Part shown: positions 1 through 12,476 of the stretch, piece after piece
How positions within the stretch are numbered: the first letter of the stretch is position 1
Layout of the letters: each line of letters begins with the position of its first letter
Assembly (NCBI GenBank): GCA_000827265.1
Contig: KN834779.1
Span: 126,679 to 190,678 of the forward strand
Direction: 5' to 3'
DNA length: 64,000 bases
DNA from: Collybiopsis luxurians FD-317 M1
Taxonomy: Eukaryota > Basidiomycota > Agaricomycetes > Agaricales > Omphalotaceae
Translations under genes and position numbers: made by a program
The notes under the pieces: model-generated
Seen by the model: only the letters and a program-made list of their open reading frames with translations
Databases searched by the model: none
Told to the model about the DNA's origin: nothing

Positions 1-769
1 TGCTCCATACCTTTTATTCTCATAGCTGTCACTTAGCTATTGTCTTCCAGTAGCATTAGTTTCTCGTCTTATCCTCCAGTAGCATTAGTCTCTCTTACAG
101 CTTACTACAGTATATATACCTACCACCTGTAACCTGAGTCCCTATCTTGACCTCTCTGTCGATTGGGACCAGGTGAGTATCCTGCTTGTACCAGTAGACT
201 ATTTAATTAACTCTGTCGATTGGGACCAGACTCTGCCTAAACTGATTACCGTGCTCTTGAAAGCCACTCCGCTGTAAACCACTTCGTGACAGCAACTTTG
301 ATACAAGCTCAGTCTCCTGGCAGCTGCCAGTAGATTCTAGAGAAATGATCTACCAAATTGGACTATGGCAACTGATAGCCATCACAATTTTTCTTGGTCT
401 TGTTACTGCTCAGCCTGCTCCAGATGAAGCAAGTCTCCAGTTGTTTACCCTCCAGGCTGCCCATGCAGAGTTTGGAAATTATGTCACTCAAGCCATTTGG
501 CCGCATTGACTCAAAATTCTTGGCAATGCAATTGAGATCATGATTGTGATTGACAAGTTTGTGAATTTGGACCCAGGTCATTGGGAATTGGGCCATTGGC
601 TTTGCAATTCGGGCTAATCAAACCTAAATTTTGAAGTAACTTATCACAGTCAAAACTAGCACTTTACACTACTATGACCAACTATCAAGATTATAATCAT
701 GCCCGAATCTTTAAATTCAATCGTGATTACACCCAGATAATTTACCAAATGTTTTTACCATTGCCTTTA
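1..769. other. Intergenic, no gene recognised
   Basis: Only short open frames without recognisable motifs are seen. Near the left edge an 18-20 base phrase (ccagtagcattag followed by tytctc) occurs twice at about 45 and 77, and 'ctctgtcgattgggaccag' occurs at about 153 and 211. These look like remnants of short direct repeats. No RNA gene was recognised. Confidence 0.5.
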
Positions 770-985
770 GGTCGGCTAGCAGCAACACCAGCGGGATGGC
801 GGAGGGAGGGAGAAGGGTAAGGAGTCAAACACAGATTGAATATATGGATGCACAGGAGAAGATGTGGGTCCCCAGCTGCTGTAAATCAATGGGACCACGA
901 TGAGACAGAGTTGATTGTAGAAATTCAGAGACCGTTTCCGGCTTGCAAGAATTCCATCAGTGATAAGTGCAGAGAAAGATGCAAC
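770..985 (-). pseudogene. Fragment of the DUF1776 gene with internal deletion
   Basis: Bases about 810-985 are clearly similar to 10190-10345, the 5' part of the third coding exon of the intact DUF1776 gene in this window. Both encode the string VHPYIQSV on the minus strand. Bases about 770-800 resemble 9230-9262, which lies near the 3' end of the same gene. The fragment therefore joins two gene parts that are about 0.9 kb apart in the intact copy. The frame does not continue into the rest of the gene and there is no complete domain, so this is a dead remnant. Confidence 0.7.
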
Positions 986-1740
986 ATACTTAAGTAGGCA
1001 AAGCTCGGATGAAGCCATGATCACAGCGCTAGTTGTAGCGAACACCCTGAAATTAGTGGAATGCCACATGTTGACCTAATACTAATAGTGATACTGTTCC
1101 ACATTGGACATCCAGCTCAGGCTCGGCCCAAGTCACATGATGGGTTCATTGGAGTTCCTGTTATTCATGAACAAAATGTACAGTAATGTTCCTTCCGTGC
1201 TATTCACCACATTCACTGCCTTAGGGCTTACTGCAGACCCCTTGGCCCTCTACATTGGCTTGTGATCATAATGCTTGTCCAATTTTTCGATTGCCGGGCA
1301 AGCAAACTGGCGATTATAATAATAATAATGAGTACCTTCAGTGTGAACGCTAAGGCCATCATGATTCATGATGGAAGTTGTTCAGATGACAGGTACCGGA
1401 ATCACCTAGCATACAGCTGACTCGAGTTGCTATATATATTAATTGCATATCGCTCCCTCGTGACTGAATAATAAGGTTCCACCGATATAAAAGGCCACAA
1501 AGAGCTTGATGCCTTTTTACATTCCTGCTACTTCAACCTTCATTACTAGGTGAGCCTATAATGTCACTAGTGACATATGTTTAATTGTATTCGATCCTGT
1601 ATTTCCTGTATTTCAAATAACAGTACACCATTGATTAGGATAAAGGTTTTGGGGAAATCACATGGAAGGATTATCTTCGTAGGTCACACTGCCATCTAGA
1701 TATATTAAGAAATTCACAATCATGATAAAATAGGCCCCAG
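986..1740. other. Upstream region of the NB-ARC/TPR gene
   Basis: No coding signal is seen. A run of tatatatatt occurs at about 1431-1440 and a second A/T-rich stretch follows. Pyrimidine-rich sequence at about 1515-1545 could mark a promoter, but no transcription start can be fixed. The start ATG chosen at 1741 directly follows 'ccccag', so an upstream non-coding exon ending at 1740 is possible. Confidence 0.3.
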
Positions 1741-4700
1741 ATGTTTGCTCATGCAAAGAATTTTTCAATTGATGGAAATCCAACATTTATTGTTGCCGAT
1801 ACCGTGACATATATTAGGAATGAATGGCAAGTGCAAACGCAATTACATGCCCAATTAGATTTCCTCCCAGGTTCTTTCATATTTGCTAAATTGGCACCGT
1901 TGCTGATATGGTATTGCAGGATACCAGAAAGGGATGAGTCATTGTCCGACATCTGCCAAATTTTTCACAGGGAGAAAAGAGATTCTGGGTATTCTGGAAG
2001 ATTACTTCATCAATACCCCAAGATCCACAAAGATCAATGAAGGAAAAGTATTCCTGTTATATGGATTAGGTGGGACTGGAAAAACTCAATGTGCACTGGA
2101 ATTTATCAGGAGATTTAGGGAAAAGTATGTCTTTCTTGACACCTCATTTTGTTTGCATTTTCTGAACCTACCATCTCATTTTCAGATTTACCAAAACATT
2201 TTTTATTCTTTCCAGTTCAGAAGATATGATTAAGGCAAGTTACTACGATATTGCCAAAAGCAGTGGAATAGTAGATCCTACTTGGCAGTCTGGATTGGAA
2301 TGGTTGCAGAGTTACAAAGAAGAGTGGATCATTGTGCTGGACAATGCAGATAACCCCAATCTGCCTTTGTCTGAGTTTCTACCATCAAGCAGCCATGGAA
2401 ATGTGATTATTACATCCAGAAATCCTGGTTTAGCACGGCTAGCAGCACACTTCCATGAAGTTATGGATATGGATTCTGAAGAGGCTGCTCAGCTGCTTAT
2501 TAGACTTGCACTGAAGCAGCCACCCTCTGTACAGGACCAAAACATGGCAGCAATCATTGCCAAGGAACTTCACTATTTTGCATTGGCAATTGTTCAAGCT
2601 GGATGTTATATATACTCACAGAATTGCTTCTATAGTTACTTAGATAGGCTGAAGAGTCAAAAGAAGCACCTATTAAAGAGTAATATCTTCCAACCATTGG
2701 ATAATTATGGATTTACAGTTTATACAACATGGGAGTTGAGCTGGCAGGAACTGGATGAAGGCAGCAAAAAAATGCTGAAGTTATGTTCTCAATTGCATTA
2801 TGAGAATATTCCCAGAGAACTTTTGCCAAGGGCTGTTAAATATATCAATAATGTCTATGAACCCTTAGGGAGATCTCAAGCCATTGTTAAAGCCAGGGAG
2901 TCTTTACATGAAATGGGTTTACAGCAATGGGATAGCATTAAATTTGATCAAATGATTATGCAAATGAACTCATATTCCTTACTTCAAACTCATCAAGAGG
3001 ACAAATACTCAATTCATCCCTTGGTACACCAATGGATCAAAGATAGCTTGGGACCAGAAATGAAAACAGAGCTACTTTCTGCTCAGGGGATCATTGCCGC
3101 ATCAATACAAGATTTGACAGTAGATAACATTTCATTTGCCAGAATGATATCTGTTCATTGTATCATGGCAAATCTTTTTGATGATAGTGAGTACAGTGTA
3201 CAGTTAGCAGGGGCAAACCTATGGTATAAGACTGGAAACTACCAGAAAGCACTTGAACTATGGGAGCCAATACTGGAAGATATGAAGCAAATGTTAGGTG
3301 CAGAACATTTATATACTCTTATTTGTATGCGAAACTTGGGAACAGCATATGATAAGTTGGGGAAATACAAACAGGCATTAGAGGTTCTAAAGGCTGCGGT
3401 TGATATTTTCAGGACAGTGCTAGGAGCAGATCACATTGACACACTTCATTGTGTAGAAAGCCTTGCCCTAACATATGGTAATATGGGCCAATACAGCGAA
3501 GCCTTGGAAGAATTGGAATCTTTGGTTAAAATTTCCAAGAGAATCCATGGAGTTGATCACCCAGCTACATTAGCCAGAATTGCAAAACTAGGAGAAACGT
3601 ATGGCAACTCAGGCAGATTTCATGAGGCTTTTGAACTGCTGGCCCCTTTAGTTGTCATTTTTTCCAAGGACACTTTAGGAACAGAGAGTCAAAATAATTT
3701 GGCAGCAATTGAAAGTGCAGCAATCACATATACCAAGCTAGGAAAGTACAATGAATCTTTGCAGTTATGGGAGTCATTGGTTGACAAGTCCAGGAAAACT
3801 CTAGGAACAGAACATCCAGATACATTGGTTAGAATTCATGGAGTTGGAATTATACACATGAAGTTGGGAAGGTATGATGAAGCCTTACAGCTGGCTGAAC
3901 CATTACTTGACATCTCTAAAAGAGTTTTGGGAGGGGAACATCCATACACTCTGTCAAGACTTCGATACCTTTCTATGATCCAGGAAAATATGGGCAGATG
4001 GGACAAGGCATTGAAACTTATAGAGCCCTTGGTGAAAACTACAAAGACAGTTCTAGGCAAAGAACATCCAGAAACCTTACAGTGCATTCAACAATTGGCA
4101 ATGGCATACAGTGAGTTAAATGGACAAGATGAAGCTTTGAAACTTCAGGAACCTCTGGTTGATCTCTCTAAAAGAGTTAGAGGAACAGAACACCCTGAAA
4201 CCCTACTCTGCATTCAGAATTTGGCAGTGATATATGGTAGACTTGGTAGACATGAGGATGCTTTGACATTGGAGAAACCATTGCAAGATCTATATCAGAA
4301 TTTCTGGGGAGAAGAACATTCAGAGACTTTGTCCCTCATTCAGAGTATGGCATGGACCCTTGATAAATTGGAGAGACATGATCAAGCTCAAAAACTGCGG
4401 GAACTTCTAGTTGAAAGTTCAAAGAGAGTCTTGGGATCGGAACATCCAGTCACTGTGTCCCGTATTGAATGTTTGGCAAGGACTTATGGCAATGTAGGGA
4501 AAGATATTGAAGCTCTCAATTTGTGGGAATCTTTTAGTTGATATCTCTAAAAGAGGTTTAGGAACAGAACATCCAGACACCTTAACCCATATCCAGCAGC
4601 TAGGATTGACATATGGAAAGCTAGCAAAACATGATGAGGCTCTCAAAGTGCAGGAACCTTTGGTTCCTCTTTTCAAGAAAGTCATGGGAGCAGAGCATTT

Positions 4701-6471
4701 AGACACCTTGTTCAGCATCAAGAGTTTGGGATGGACATATGGGAGACTAGGTAAACATGATCAGGCTCTGAAATTATGGGAATCTTTAGTCAATATCTCT
4801 AGGAAGGTTCAAGGAGAAGAACATCCAGACACTTTATCCCACATTCAGAATTTAGGGTGGTCCTATGCAAAACTGGGGAAGCATCATGAAGCTCTCAAAT
4901 GGCAGGAGCCTTTGCTTGAGATCTCTAAAAAAGTTCTTGGAGCAGAACATCCAGAAACCCTAGCTTGCATGCAGAATCTTGGGCAGACCTATAGGAAAGT
5001 AGGAAAGTATAATGAGGCTCTTGAACTGCAAGAGCCTTTACTGGATATCTCTCACAGGATCTTAGGAGCAGATCATCCAGATGTTTTATCCCGTACTCGC
5101 AACTTAGGGTGGACCTATACGAAACTAGGAAAGCATGGTGAGGCCCTCAAGCTGCAGGAGACTTTGCTAGTTATTTCAAAAAAAATACTAGGAGCTGAAC
5201 ATCCCGACACCCTATTCTGCAGCCAGAATCTGGGGTGGATCTATAACAAACTAGGCAGGCATGATGAAGCACTCAAAGTACAAGAACCTTTAGTTGATAT
5301 CTACAAGAAAGTGCTTGGAGTAGAACATGTAGACTCCTTAGCCTGCATTGACCATTTGATGTGGACATATGCAGAACTAGGCAGACATGGTGAGGCCCTC
5401 AAATTGAAGGAACCTTTGATAGAAACTTCCAAGAGAGTTCTTGGAGCAGAACATCCTGTCACCTTATCCCGCATCCAGAATCTGGGGTGGATATATGCTG
5501 AGCTGGGTAGATATGATGAGGCCTTGAAGCTTGAAGAACCTCTGGTCAATGTATCCCAGAAGGTGCTGGGAGCAGATCATCCAGACACCATATCGAGAAT
5601 TTCTAATTTAGGATGGACCTATGGAAATTTAGGAACATATGATGAGGCTTTGAAACTTCTGGAACCTTTAATTGATCTCTCCAAACAGGCTCTCAGTCCA
5701 GAGCATCAAGTTACGCTAGCCTGCATTGAAAATCTAGGGTGGATATATAACAAGCTGGGCAAACTTGACCAGGCTTTGATACTTCAGGAACCTTCAGCGA
5801 TTCAATTGTTCAAACAGGTTGTAGGAGCAGAGGATCCAACTCAAGATCCACGTATGTTATTCAGGATACAAGATATGGCAGTGACCTATACTAAAATGGG
5901 TCGTTACAATGATGCATTATCTCTTCAATGCGCCCTTCCCAAAATTTCTGAGCAGCTCAGAGGTAATGATCATCCTAATACACTTTGTCATATTCAAATT
6001 CTTGCATGGATATATGCCCAAGCAGGTCAATATCCTAAAGCACTCTCTCTTCAACTACCAGCTCTTCAATCTTTCCAGAAAATTCTAAGTGAGACACATC
6101 CATCTACACTCACCCAGGCACAACATTTATCTGAAACATATTTTCTTCTTGAAAGATATAATGATGCATTAACTCTTCAAAAACCTTTACTTGAGGCATC
6201 ACAAAGGGTTCTTGGGGACAAGCATCCAGATTCTATTATCCGGATGTATGATCTGGGGCAAACCTTGTTTCATTTAGACGATTGTACTGAAGCTGTCCTA
6301 CTTCTGACCTCTGCTCTTGATATGTCCAAACAAGTATTGGGAAATGAACATCCTGATACAATAAAATGTGTTCAGTATCTGAGTTCTATACAAGAACAAC
6401 TGTCAAGAAAAGGAAGCAGAAAGACTTCATTGAAAACTATCTTCAAAGGTTTGAGGATATCAAAAAAGTGA
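1741..6471 (+). CDS. NB-ARC / TPR repeat protein (fungal NLR-like), one frameshift
   Basis: Predicted STAND-type signal-transduction ATPase of the fungal NLR-like group. Exons are read as 1741-1870, 1920-2124 and 2186-6471, with introns of 49 and 61 bp. The start is chosen because the first exon encodes NFSIDGNPTFIVAD, resembling the N-terminus I associate with many basidiomycete NB-ARC proteins. The nucleotide-binding domain has a P-loop (GLGGTGKTQ), a Walker B-like stretch (EEWIIVLDNAD) and VIITSRN. From about residue 430 to the end there are about 25 TPR-like repeats of about 42 residues, each with the signature LGxEHPxTL and EALxLxEPL. The reading frame breaks once, between repeats 10 and 11 near 4531, where TCTTTTAG has one T more than the repeat consensus needs. 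Removing one base gives an uninterrupted protein of about 1539 aa. The break may be a real mutation or a homopolymer error. Such proteins are proposed to act in non-self recognition or programmed cell death; no effector domain is visible here. Confidence 0.88.
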
Positions 6472-6949
6472 TTTATGAGGTGAGCAACTACTTATCGCAT
6501 TGTAAAAATATCCATTCTTAATGTTTGCTGCTTTGTCTTACTAATTGGCAATGCTCCCAGGTTAAATCTCCAATTTTCTTTCTTCCAAGAGAGAAGTCCA
6601 TTTCCGATACTGTCTGCACATTTTAGTTAATTCATTTTTGTACACTGTAGTGATGTGGTACTTCTTACGGTGTATTGTGTAAATTCATTCCATTATATAC
6701 TTATATGATATCACTCTGCCTTTGAAAACAATCAAAATTTTTTACTGGCTAACATCACGATGTGCATAGTATAGTTGACAGTTCTTCAGAAGACTTAACA
6801 AACGAACACTAGCATCGGGGAGTAACAAGACATTGTAAAGACTCCGACCTATGTGATTGTGAATTACATTTCAGCGAGTTCAAGAACGACGACGCGAAGG
6901 CATGTGATTTAAGGGAAATGAATTATTCGAATACTATTCACGCTCCTAA
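6472..6949. other. Intergenic between convergent genes
   Basis: The region lies between the 3' ends of the NB-ARC/TPR gene and the minus-strand MuiA-like gene. It is A/T-rich, as expected for two convergent 3' untranslated regions. No ORF, repeat or RNA gene is recognised. Confidence 0.5.
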
Positions 6950-8607
6950 TCATTCCTCCCACTCTGTCACCAAATTAATCGTTCCCTGTACCGAAATATC
7001 GTACAGCAACCAGCTCATCTTACCCTCACTTTTCGCGCCAGAGGACTTTGCTTCCTTTTCCATTGCCTTCCTTGCTGCCGCCTTAGCTCCAGCCTCGTTC
7101 TGGCTCCCAGGGAAAAGAGGAAACTGTATATCTGCCTCTACACCGTCCCATTGAGCAATAATCCGAGCCCTACCAGTGTCAAGTGGGCCCTTAACCGGAG
7201 CGGGAGAAGGAGTAGATATCGAGGCGGTCGCACCGGTGTCATGAGTAGTGCTATTAAGCGACTTTCTGCCTGAACTGACGGAAGCATCTTTCTCGTCGCA
7301 AGTCGTCTTTTCATACTTACAGTTTTCGAAGGCGGAGTCGCCACCAAATTATTACTTCTGGCCTCACTCTGGCTGTTACTCAACCCGCTGCTTTTTCCAG
7401 GTTTATTCAATTCCGCAGGTTTCAAAATCTGAACCTTGATTCCTTCAATTTCACTCACAGGTATTTGATCGAAGAGCTTCATCGCGTCGATACGAACGCG
7501 TTTGGTGTTGAGAATTGTGATGCGCTGAGAGTAGAGTGTGAATATTATTTTCGTAGTACCAAAAGTGCTGAGACTGCTGAGGCCGGTAAAGCCAGTGAAT
7601 GAGAGGCGGTGGCCTACTTTGGAGGAAAGGGGATGGTAGGTGATTCTGATAGATAAATCGAGGCTGGATGTGTAAGTAACTGAGACGCAAGTTGGACCAA
7701 ACAAAACTCTGCACATGACCTTACCCGAGACTGCAATCAATGGTTTCTTCGAGCCCGACCACGAGCCCCTGCGACAGATATTGTGCACAATTTGACTGGT
7801 GCTACCAAATGAATGTTTGTGCACAATCCTTTGGTCGCACCAGTCGAGGCCACCCTAAAATAGATAAGAGCTTGAGAGACTTGAGCTTTGGAATTTGAAC
7901 TCCGTACGAAGGCATTGCGGTCTCGAGTGTCAGAGGGACGTCTATCCAATCCTATGAAAAAAACCATTGGGTCAACGGACAACAAATAATAAGCCAGGAC
8001 AGAATAGCGAAGTGAAATAACCTCGCCAGTATCCTGGAAAAGAGCAGCCCTGTACACCAAAGTCAGAGTATTCTTCTTCGCCTCCAATTCAACGCGGATA
8101 TCATAAACGGCTTCCCAGCTAGCAGAGGACACAGCTATACCAAGAATCATGGAAACTTTGGCTACAGTCATAGAGCAGATGTAACCTTCCAGAGCGCGGG
8201 AGGAAGTTTGACATCGAGATATAGCGCTTTGTACGAGTTCCTTCCGGGCAAGGAGTTGCTCAAGGAGGGGAGAAGTGGTCTCAGCTGGTTCTTGAGGCAT
8301 GTACAATAGAGAGACGTCGTGTATCGCGGCATTTCCATGTCCTTGGACTCTACCGAAGAGATAGTTTGTGTCAGTAAGTGATTTGCCAACTTCGAGAGAT
8401 GTTCACTGCCTACCTCAGAGAATCATCTTGAATGACGTTTGGCAAACCGTTGATATAAAGCTGATTCTGTCCTGTTTGAACACTGAAATTGAACAATCTA
8501 CGTAGCTCGGCGCGACCCGCGTACACGCTCACATGGAGCAGCTTGCTGTCTGTGAGAGAGACGAGGGTTATAGTGTTGGTGGAGGAGAGAGGTAGAAGTG
8601 TTGCCAT
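6950..8607 (-). pseudogene. DUF4140/DUF4139 (MuiA-like) gene, eroded
   Basis: Homologue of the fungal 'mucoidy inhibitor A'-like family, whose biochemical role is unknown. Exon 1 (8607-8414) encodes the DUF4140 start, with RAELRRLF and the end LPNVIQDDSLR. After an intron the second exon (8349-8022) gives VQGHGNAAIHDV and, further on, SSASWEAVYDIRV and RAALFQDTGE. A clean 70-bp intron (7952-8021) leads to DWIDVPLTLETAMPS, the core of DUF4139. Later parts include LSIRITYHP, DQIPVSEIEG, AQWDGVE and the terminal GTINLVTEWEE, with the stop at 6950. Against the family layout as I know it, two pieces are missing: most of the central coiled coil (between GYICSMTV and the SSASW motif), and the stretch between the DWxDV motif and ITYHP, where a stop appears. 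The frame of the last 90 residues also cannot be joined to the upstream exon by a GT-AG intron. I read it as a pseudogene or a strongly reduced gene. Confidence 0.72.
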
Positions 8608-9103
8608 AAAGACTGAAATGGCTGTAAAAGCGCCGCACGTCTCATTATCATTGGGACTTTATACTGGTACTCGGGCCTGGCCTTTGATACTTGAGATGAA
8701 CATATGACTTGGCGGAATGGGACTCCGGAGATCTAAAAATCAGGAGAGAGCGTCTAAGTTGCCACTCCTTCGCAGCCAGTGAGCGGTTTTTTATAGTACA
8801 ATAAACACATACTGTACATACACATCATTTTAATTATGTACATCCCGCGAAGCACTATCAACAGCAGTAATATGAATAGTACACGCAATGGGGGAAAGAG
8901 AAGGGGAGCGGGGATAAAAGCACAAGGGGTGGTACAGGGGGAGAGGGGCATCTTGAAGTACAAGGACAAAAGATAGCATTTTGTAGATAGAAAGAGAGTA
9001 GGGATGTGCATTATGCAAAAAATCTTCACCCGCATTCGTCCGTTTCCGCTATTTTCCGCCACTCGTCTTTCATAAGGGGAATACTTCTTGCCGTCCACGA
9101 AAT
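8608..9103. other. Intergenic, no gene recognised
   Basis: This should hold the promoter of the MuiA-like gene and the 3' end of the DUF1776 gene, both on the minus strand. A purine-rich stretch at about 8888-8955 is low in complexity. No confident feature is seen. Confidence 0.4.
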
Positions 9104-11072
9104 TTATTCAGTAGCGCCTTTCGGCAAGTTAATCCAGCTACTTTCAACCATCCGATCTCCCGCATCTCCGGCATTACTCTCCACGTCTGCCTCTACCTCC
9201 GAAGCTTCACTATTCTCACCACTACTTTCAGGTCGGCTAGCAGCGACGCCAGGGAAGGCGGAAGGTGCTAGATGATGTTGTGCCGCAGTAGGACCACCAC
9301 GAACAGGAGCCGGTGCGGATCCGTAGTCAAGACCAAGACCCTGTGAAAGAGGACCAGGACCAGGCGCGGAGGGAGGTCGAACGAAAGGCGGCGTAGTGAG
9401 AAGCGAGTTGCGCAGAGAAATCAGGAATGCCGGAATGTTAAGAAGAGTGTTGAGAATCGGCGAAGGAAGGATAGATGCGGCTAGGCGGTACGTTTTCGCT
9501 GTGAACAAGTATATCAATATCTCGCTTTGAATGAGGAGAGCAAAGACTAACCCCCAGCGCCGACTGAAACCCGATCTCTTCTAAGCCAGCTCAAAACCTT
9601 TCCGAGACCCAGACGCTGAACGAGAGGTGAATGTCCGTGCTTGCCATTGCTCACGACTCCGAGGATAGTGTCGATGAAGATACCAACATCAGTCGGCTTC
9701 CTCGCAGTCGCAACGACCGATGAAGAGTGTCCTTGGGCCATAATGTTAGCAAAGGCCGGACCATAAGTGACCTTTTCAGACGCTGTCCATTTCTCCATCG
9801 CTTTGTACACATCCTGCGGCGACGACGAAGCAGGCCCCAGGTCGAAAGTCCCAACATTGACCTCGACTACTTTGATGTTTCTCATCGTTTCGCTCTTCCC
9901 CGTGATGCTTGCTACATTGATCTCTCTCCTTAGAATTTCCACCGCCCGGAGAGTGCTGACCGCACTCATGGATTGGATGGAAGAGAAAGGCAATCCCATG
10001 AAAGTTTCGGTAGCTGGTAAACACACGACGATAGACTTTTTGTCACTTCGACGATTGGGGACATGAGCGTTTCTGAGAAGTGGGAGGAGGGACTGGATGA
10101 TTTGGAGCGGAGTTATTTGAGTGGTGGTCAGATAAGATAGATACGTGTGTGAGAAAGATAGATGTTCGAGCGGGGCGTGTAAAGAGGGAGGAGGAAGAGT
10201 AAGGAGTGAAACGACGGATTGAATGTATGGATGCACAGCGGGGGAAGCATATGGGTCGCCAGCTGATGTGATGGGGAAACGACGAGACAGCGTTGATGCT
10301 AGAGATCGTAGAAATACGGGGACTGTTTCCGGCTTCGTGAAATTCGTCAGTCAATGACCGCAGCACACAAAGCGAAAGATGGAACGTACCTGGCTAGGAT
10401 CAAGCACCAAGACACGGACGAAACCGTGACATTTGCTTTCCAAGATATTGGCAGCGTTAGCCGTGGCGACGCTTGTGATCACAACGTATCCCTTTTTTTC
10501 CAGGTCAAGGATAAGTGGAAGACCCAGGGGATGGTCTCCACCAAGAACGACTGCAGAAGTATCTTGTTAGAATAGAAAACGAAGTGGCGAAAGAAATGCC
10601 TGTTACCTATAACTTGTCGCCGCTCGCTGGATTCAGCCTTAATCTTCAGAGTTCTCGCTCTTTTAGCTCTCATATAAATCCTTCCATAGCCAACCAATAA
10701 GCCCGTGCCTACAGCTCCAACAGCAATACCTCCAGTCAACCACGGATGCCTATCCATCCAATCGTAGCAGCTTTCAGTCCAACCTTTCGGGGCAGGAGGA
10801 GGAGGTGGAGGTGGAATTTCAAAATCACCCAGGCCAGGAATCCTGCTAGTGACATCGTGAATATTTGGCATGCCTGGCCCGTATCTGGCGAAGTCGACCC
10901 AAAGCTGGTTGACGGTTTCCCGGAAGTTTTCAGGAGTAGCAGCAGAAAGGGAGTAAAACACATATTCTTCGAAGGCTGAGAGGTAGTCTTCGAGCTTTTC
11001 CATTGTCCCCATATTGACAGTGCGGTGGAGGTCGAGGTGGTGGACGTGGTGATGGGCTGGAGCAAAGCGCAA
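9104..11072 (-). CDS. DUF1776 (fungal SDR-like) protein
   Basis: Matches the fungal DUF1776 family, a group related to short-chain dehydrogenases with no established reaction. Exons are 11072-10607, 10550-10390, 10332-9552 and 9498-9104, with three GT-AG introns of 53-57 bp, giving about 600 aa. An in-frame ATG at 11012 (MGTMEKLEDY) is an equally good start and would give about 580 aa. The N-terminal part has a proline run followed by a hydrophobic segment (GGIAVGAVGTGLLVGYG), so a membrane anchor is likely. The next exon encodes VVLGGDHPLGLPLILDLEKKG, a Rossmann-type first strand and nucleotide loop. AVHPYIQSV, SIVVCLPATETFMGLPFSS and VTYGPAFANIM follow. The C-terminal 110 residues are proline/glycine/serine-rich and probably disordered. 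A degraded fragment of this gene lies at 770-985. Confidence 0.78.
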
Positions 11073-11261
11073 AGCCGCAATTACTCAATCAGCGGCCCGG
11101 GCGCTTAAAAGCGCTTCCGGCTTGTTTCCAGACTCTCTCAAGAAACTGCTGCCAAATGATAAGTAGAGGTAATATGCAGGCATTTCAATAGCTACAGTGA
11201 AACGCTATCAAAATTTCAATGATATCAGATCACACCGCTTGGATGAAAATGATGCGAAGAC

Positions 11262-11815
11262 CTACTTTGCGATAACATCAAATCCTTCTCCATCTCTCAA
11301 CCACGATATATCTTCATAGACATTGATATAACCCACGCAAGGCTTCAGCTTACACCCAGGAGCACTTTCAGCTTCGAAGTACACCTCCGTCCCACAATCG
11401 TTAATCTCTCTAACAAACACCTTCACTTCTTCATCCGTTTAAAGTCGCACTGGTCCCCGCTGGATAAAAGACTCAACTTTGGCTATGGCAAAAGTCGGGC
11501 TACCTCGTTTGCCCGATTTCGTGACCTTTGCACTAATATAATGCACCTCAGCTCTGGGACGATGAATCACTGCAAAGTTGCCGTCGCTGTCGGAGGTTCT
11601 TGGAGACTGAGGACTTCGGATTGTCAGGTAATCATCAACGAAGTATCTGGGTACAATTCTTTTTGTATAAGCTACGATCATACTCGATCTTGCAATTTAC
11701 GAGGTCTGGGTGGAACTTGTTACGGCGAAGACGTAGAAGATGTAGACGGTCAAGGGGAAGATGCCTTTGCTAGGTTTCCAATTTGTAAAATCAATGAACA
11801 GGCCTCATATGATTA
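11262..11815 (-). pseudogene. Small predicted membrane protein, broken; duplicated at 27.3-27.8 kb
   Basis: Not recognised. On the minus strand one exon encodes NWKPSKGIFPLTVYIFYVFA, a likely membrane segment, followed by an intron. A second exon encodes SPRTSDSDGNFAV through KSGKRGSPTFAIAKVESF. A TAA at 11441-11439 interrupts this exon, yet the same frame stays open for another 58 codons (TDEEVKVFVREINDCGTEVYF ... EGFDVIAK) to a TAG at 11264-11262. A diverged second copy occurs at about 27290-27770 and retains both the membrane exon and the EAKSAPACKPKPC region. No start codon is visible upstream in frame. The single internal stop may be a mutation or a sequence error; the second copy is certainly broken. 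Confidence 0.5.
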
Positions 11816-12476
11816 TGATTCCAAAGAGAGGAAATTTGGTGGGGGGTGCTTCGATGCATGCTTGAATTTCTTTGTAACACGGAAGGATTTTTCAGTAAAG
11901 GAGGACCTCTTCGGAAGACCTATGCGCTCTCGGTGAGTCGTTTTCTTCGTTTGGCATAATTTGCGTACCATCCGCTCGATTCTGCATCTGAATTATTCAA
12001 CCGGATATACGTCTACTCGTTAATGCCCTGCGGGTGGCGCACGGAACCGTGCACAAGGTAAAAACGTACGCGTATTATTTCTCCGCGGTAAAATTTTGAG
12101 GGTCGTCGAGCATGAACCGAGAATAAATCACGCAACTTGCATGTCAGTGAAACAGATCCTCAAACTAACCCTTGCGAGCCTTCGCTTGCCTTCGCAACCT
12201 GTGCCACAACGCAGTTTTGCTCCTCACTAGGATAATAACACTGGGACATAGGGATAACAATAACAAGGTCCTAAACAGTATCTCCTACCGCGCAGCGTAC
12301 AAGCACATCGGGCTCTTCTGACTCGACGTCGTTCCACCCTAAGTTTCTAGCTTCGATTAGCAACTACACTGAACATACTCTACATACATACGACACTTCT
12401 CCTAGTCTCCCTCTTCATCGCTCCCACAACACACACTCGGCCAGGGACATAACGTACTCTAGAGTTGTTTGTAACC
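11816..12476. other. Intergenic, no gene recognised
   Basis: This stretch is missing from the duplicated locus at 27.7 kb, where 11815-like sequence joins directly to 13385-like sequence. No convincing coding potential is seen on either strand. Confidence 0.4.

Noticed and set aside
12245..12265. Partial match to the I-SceI recognition site (tagggataaca)
   Set aside because: Only 11 of 18 bases match; expected by chance, and there is no intron or endonuclease gene nearby.
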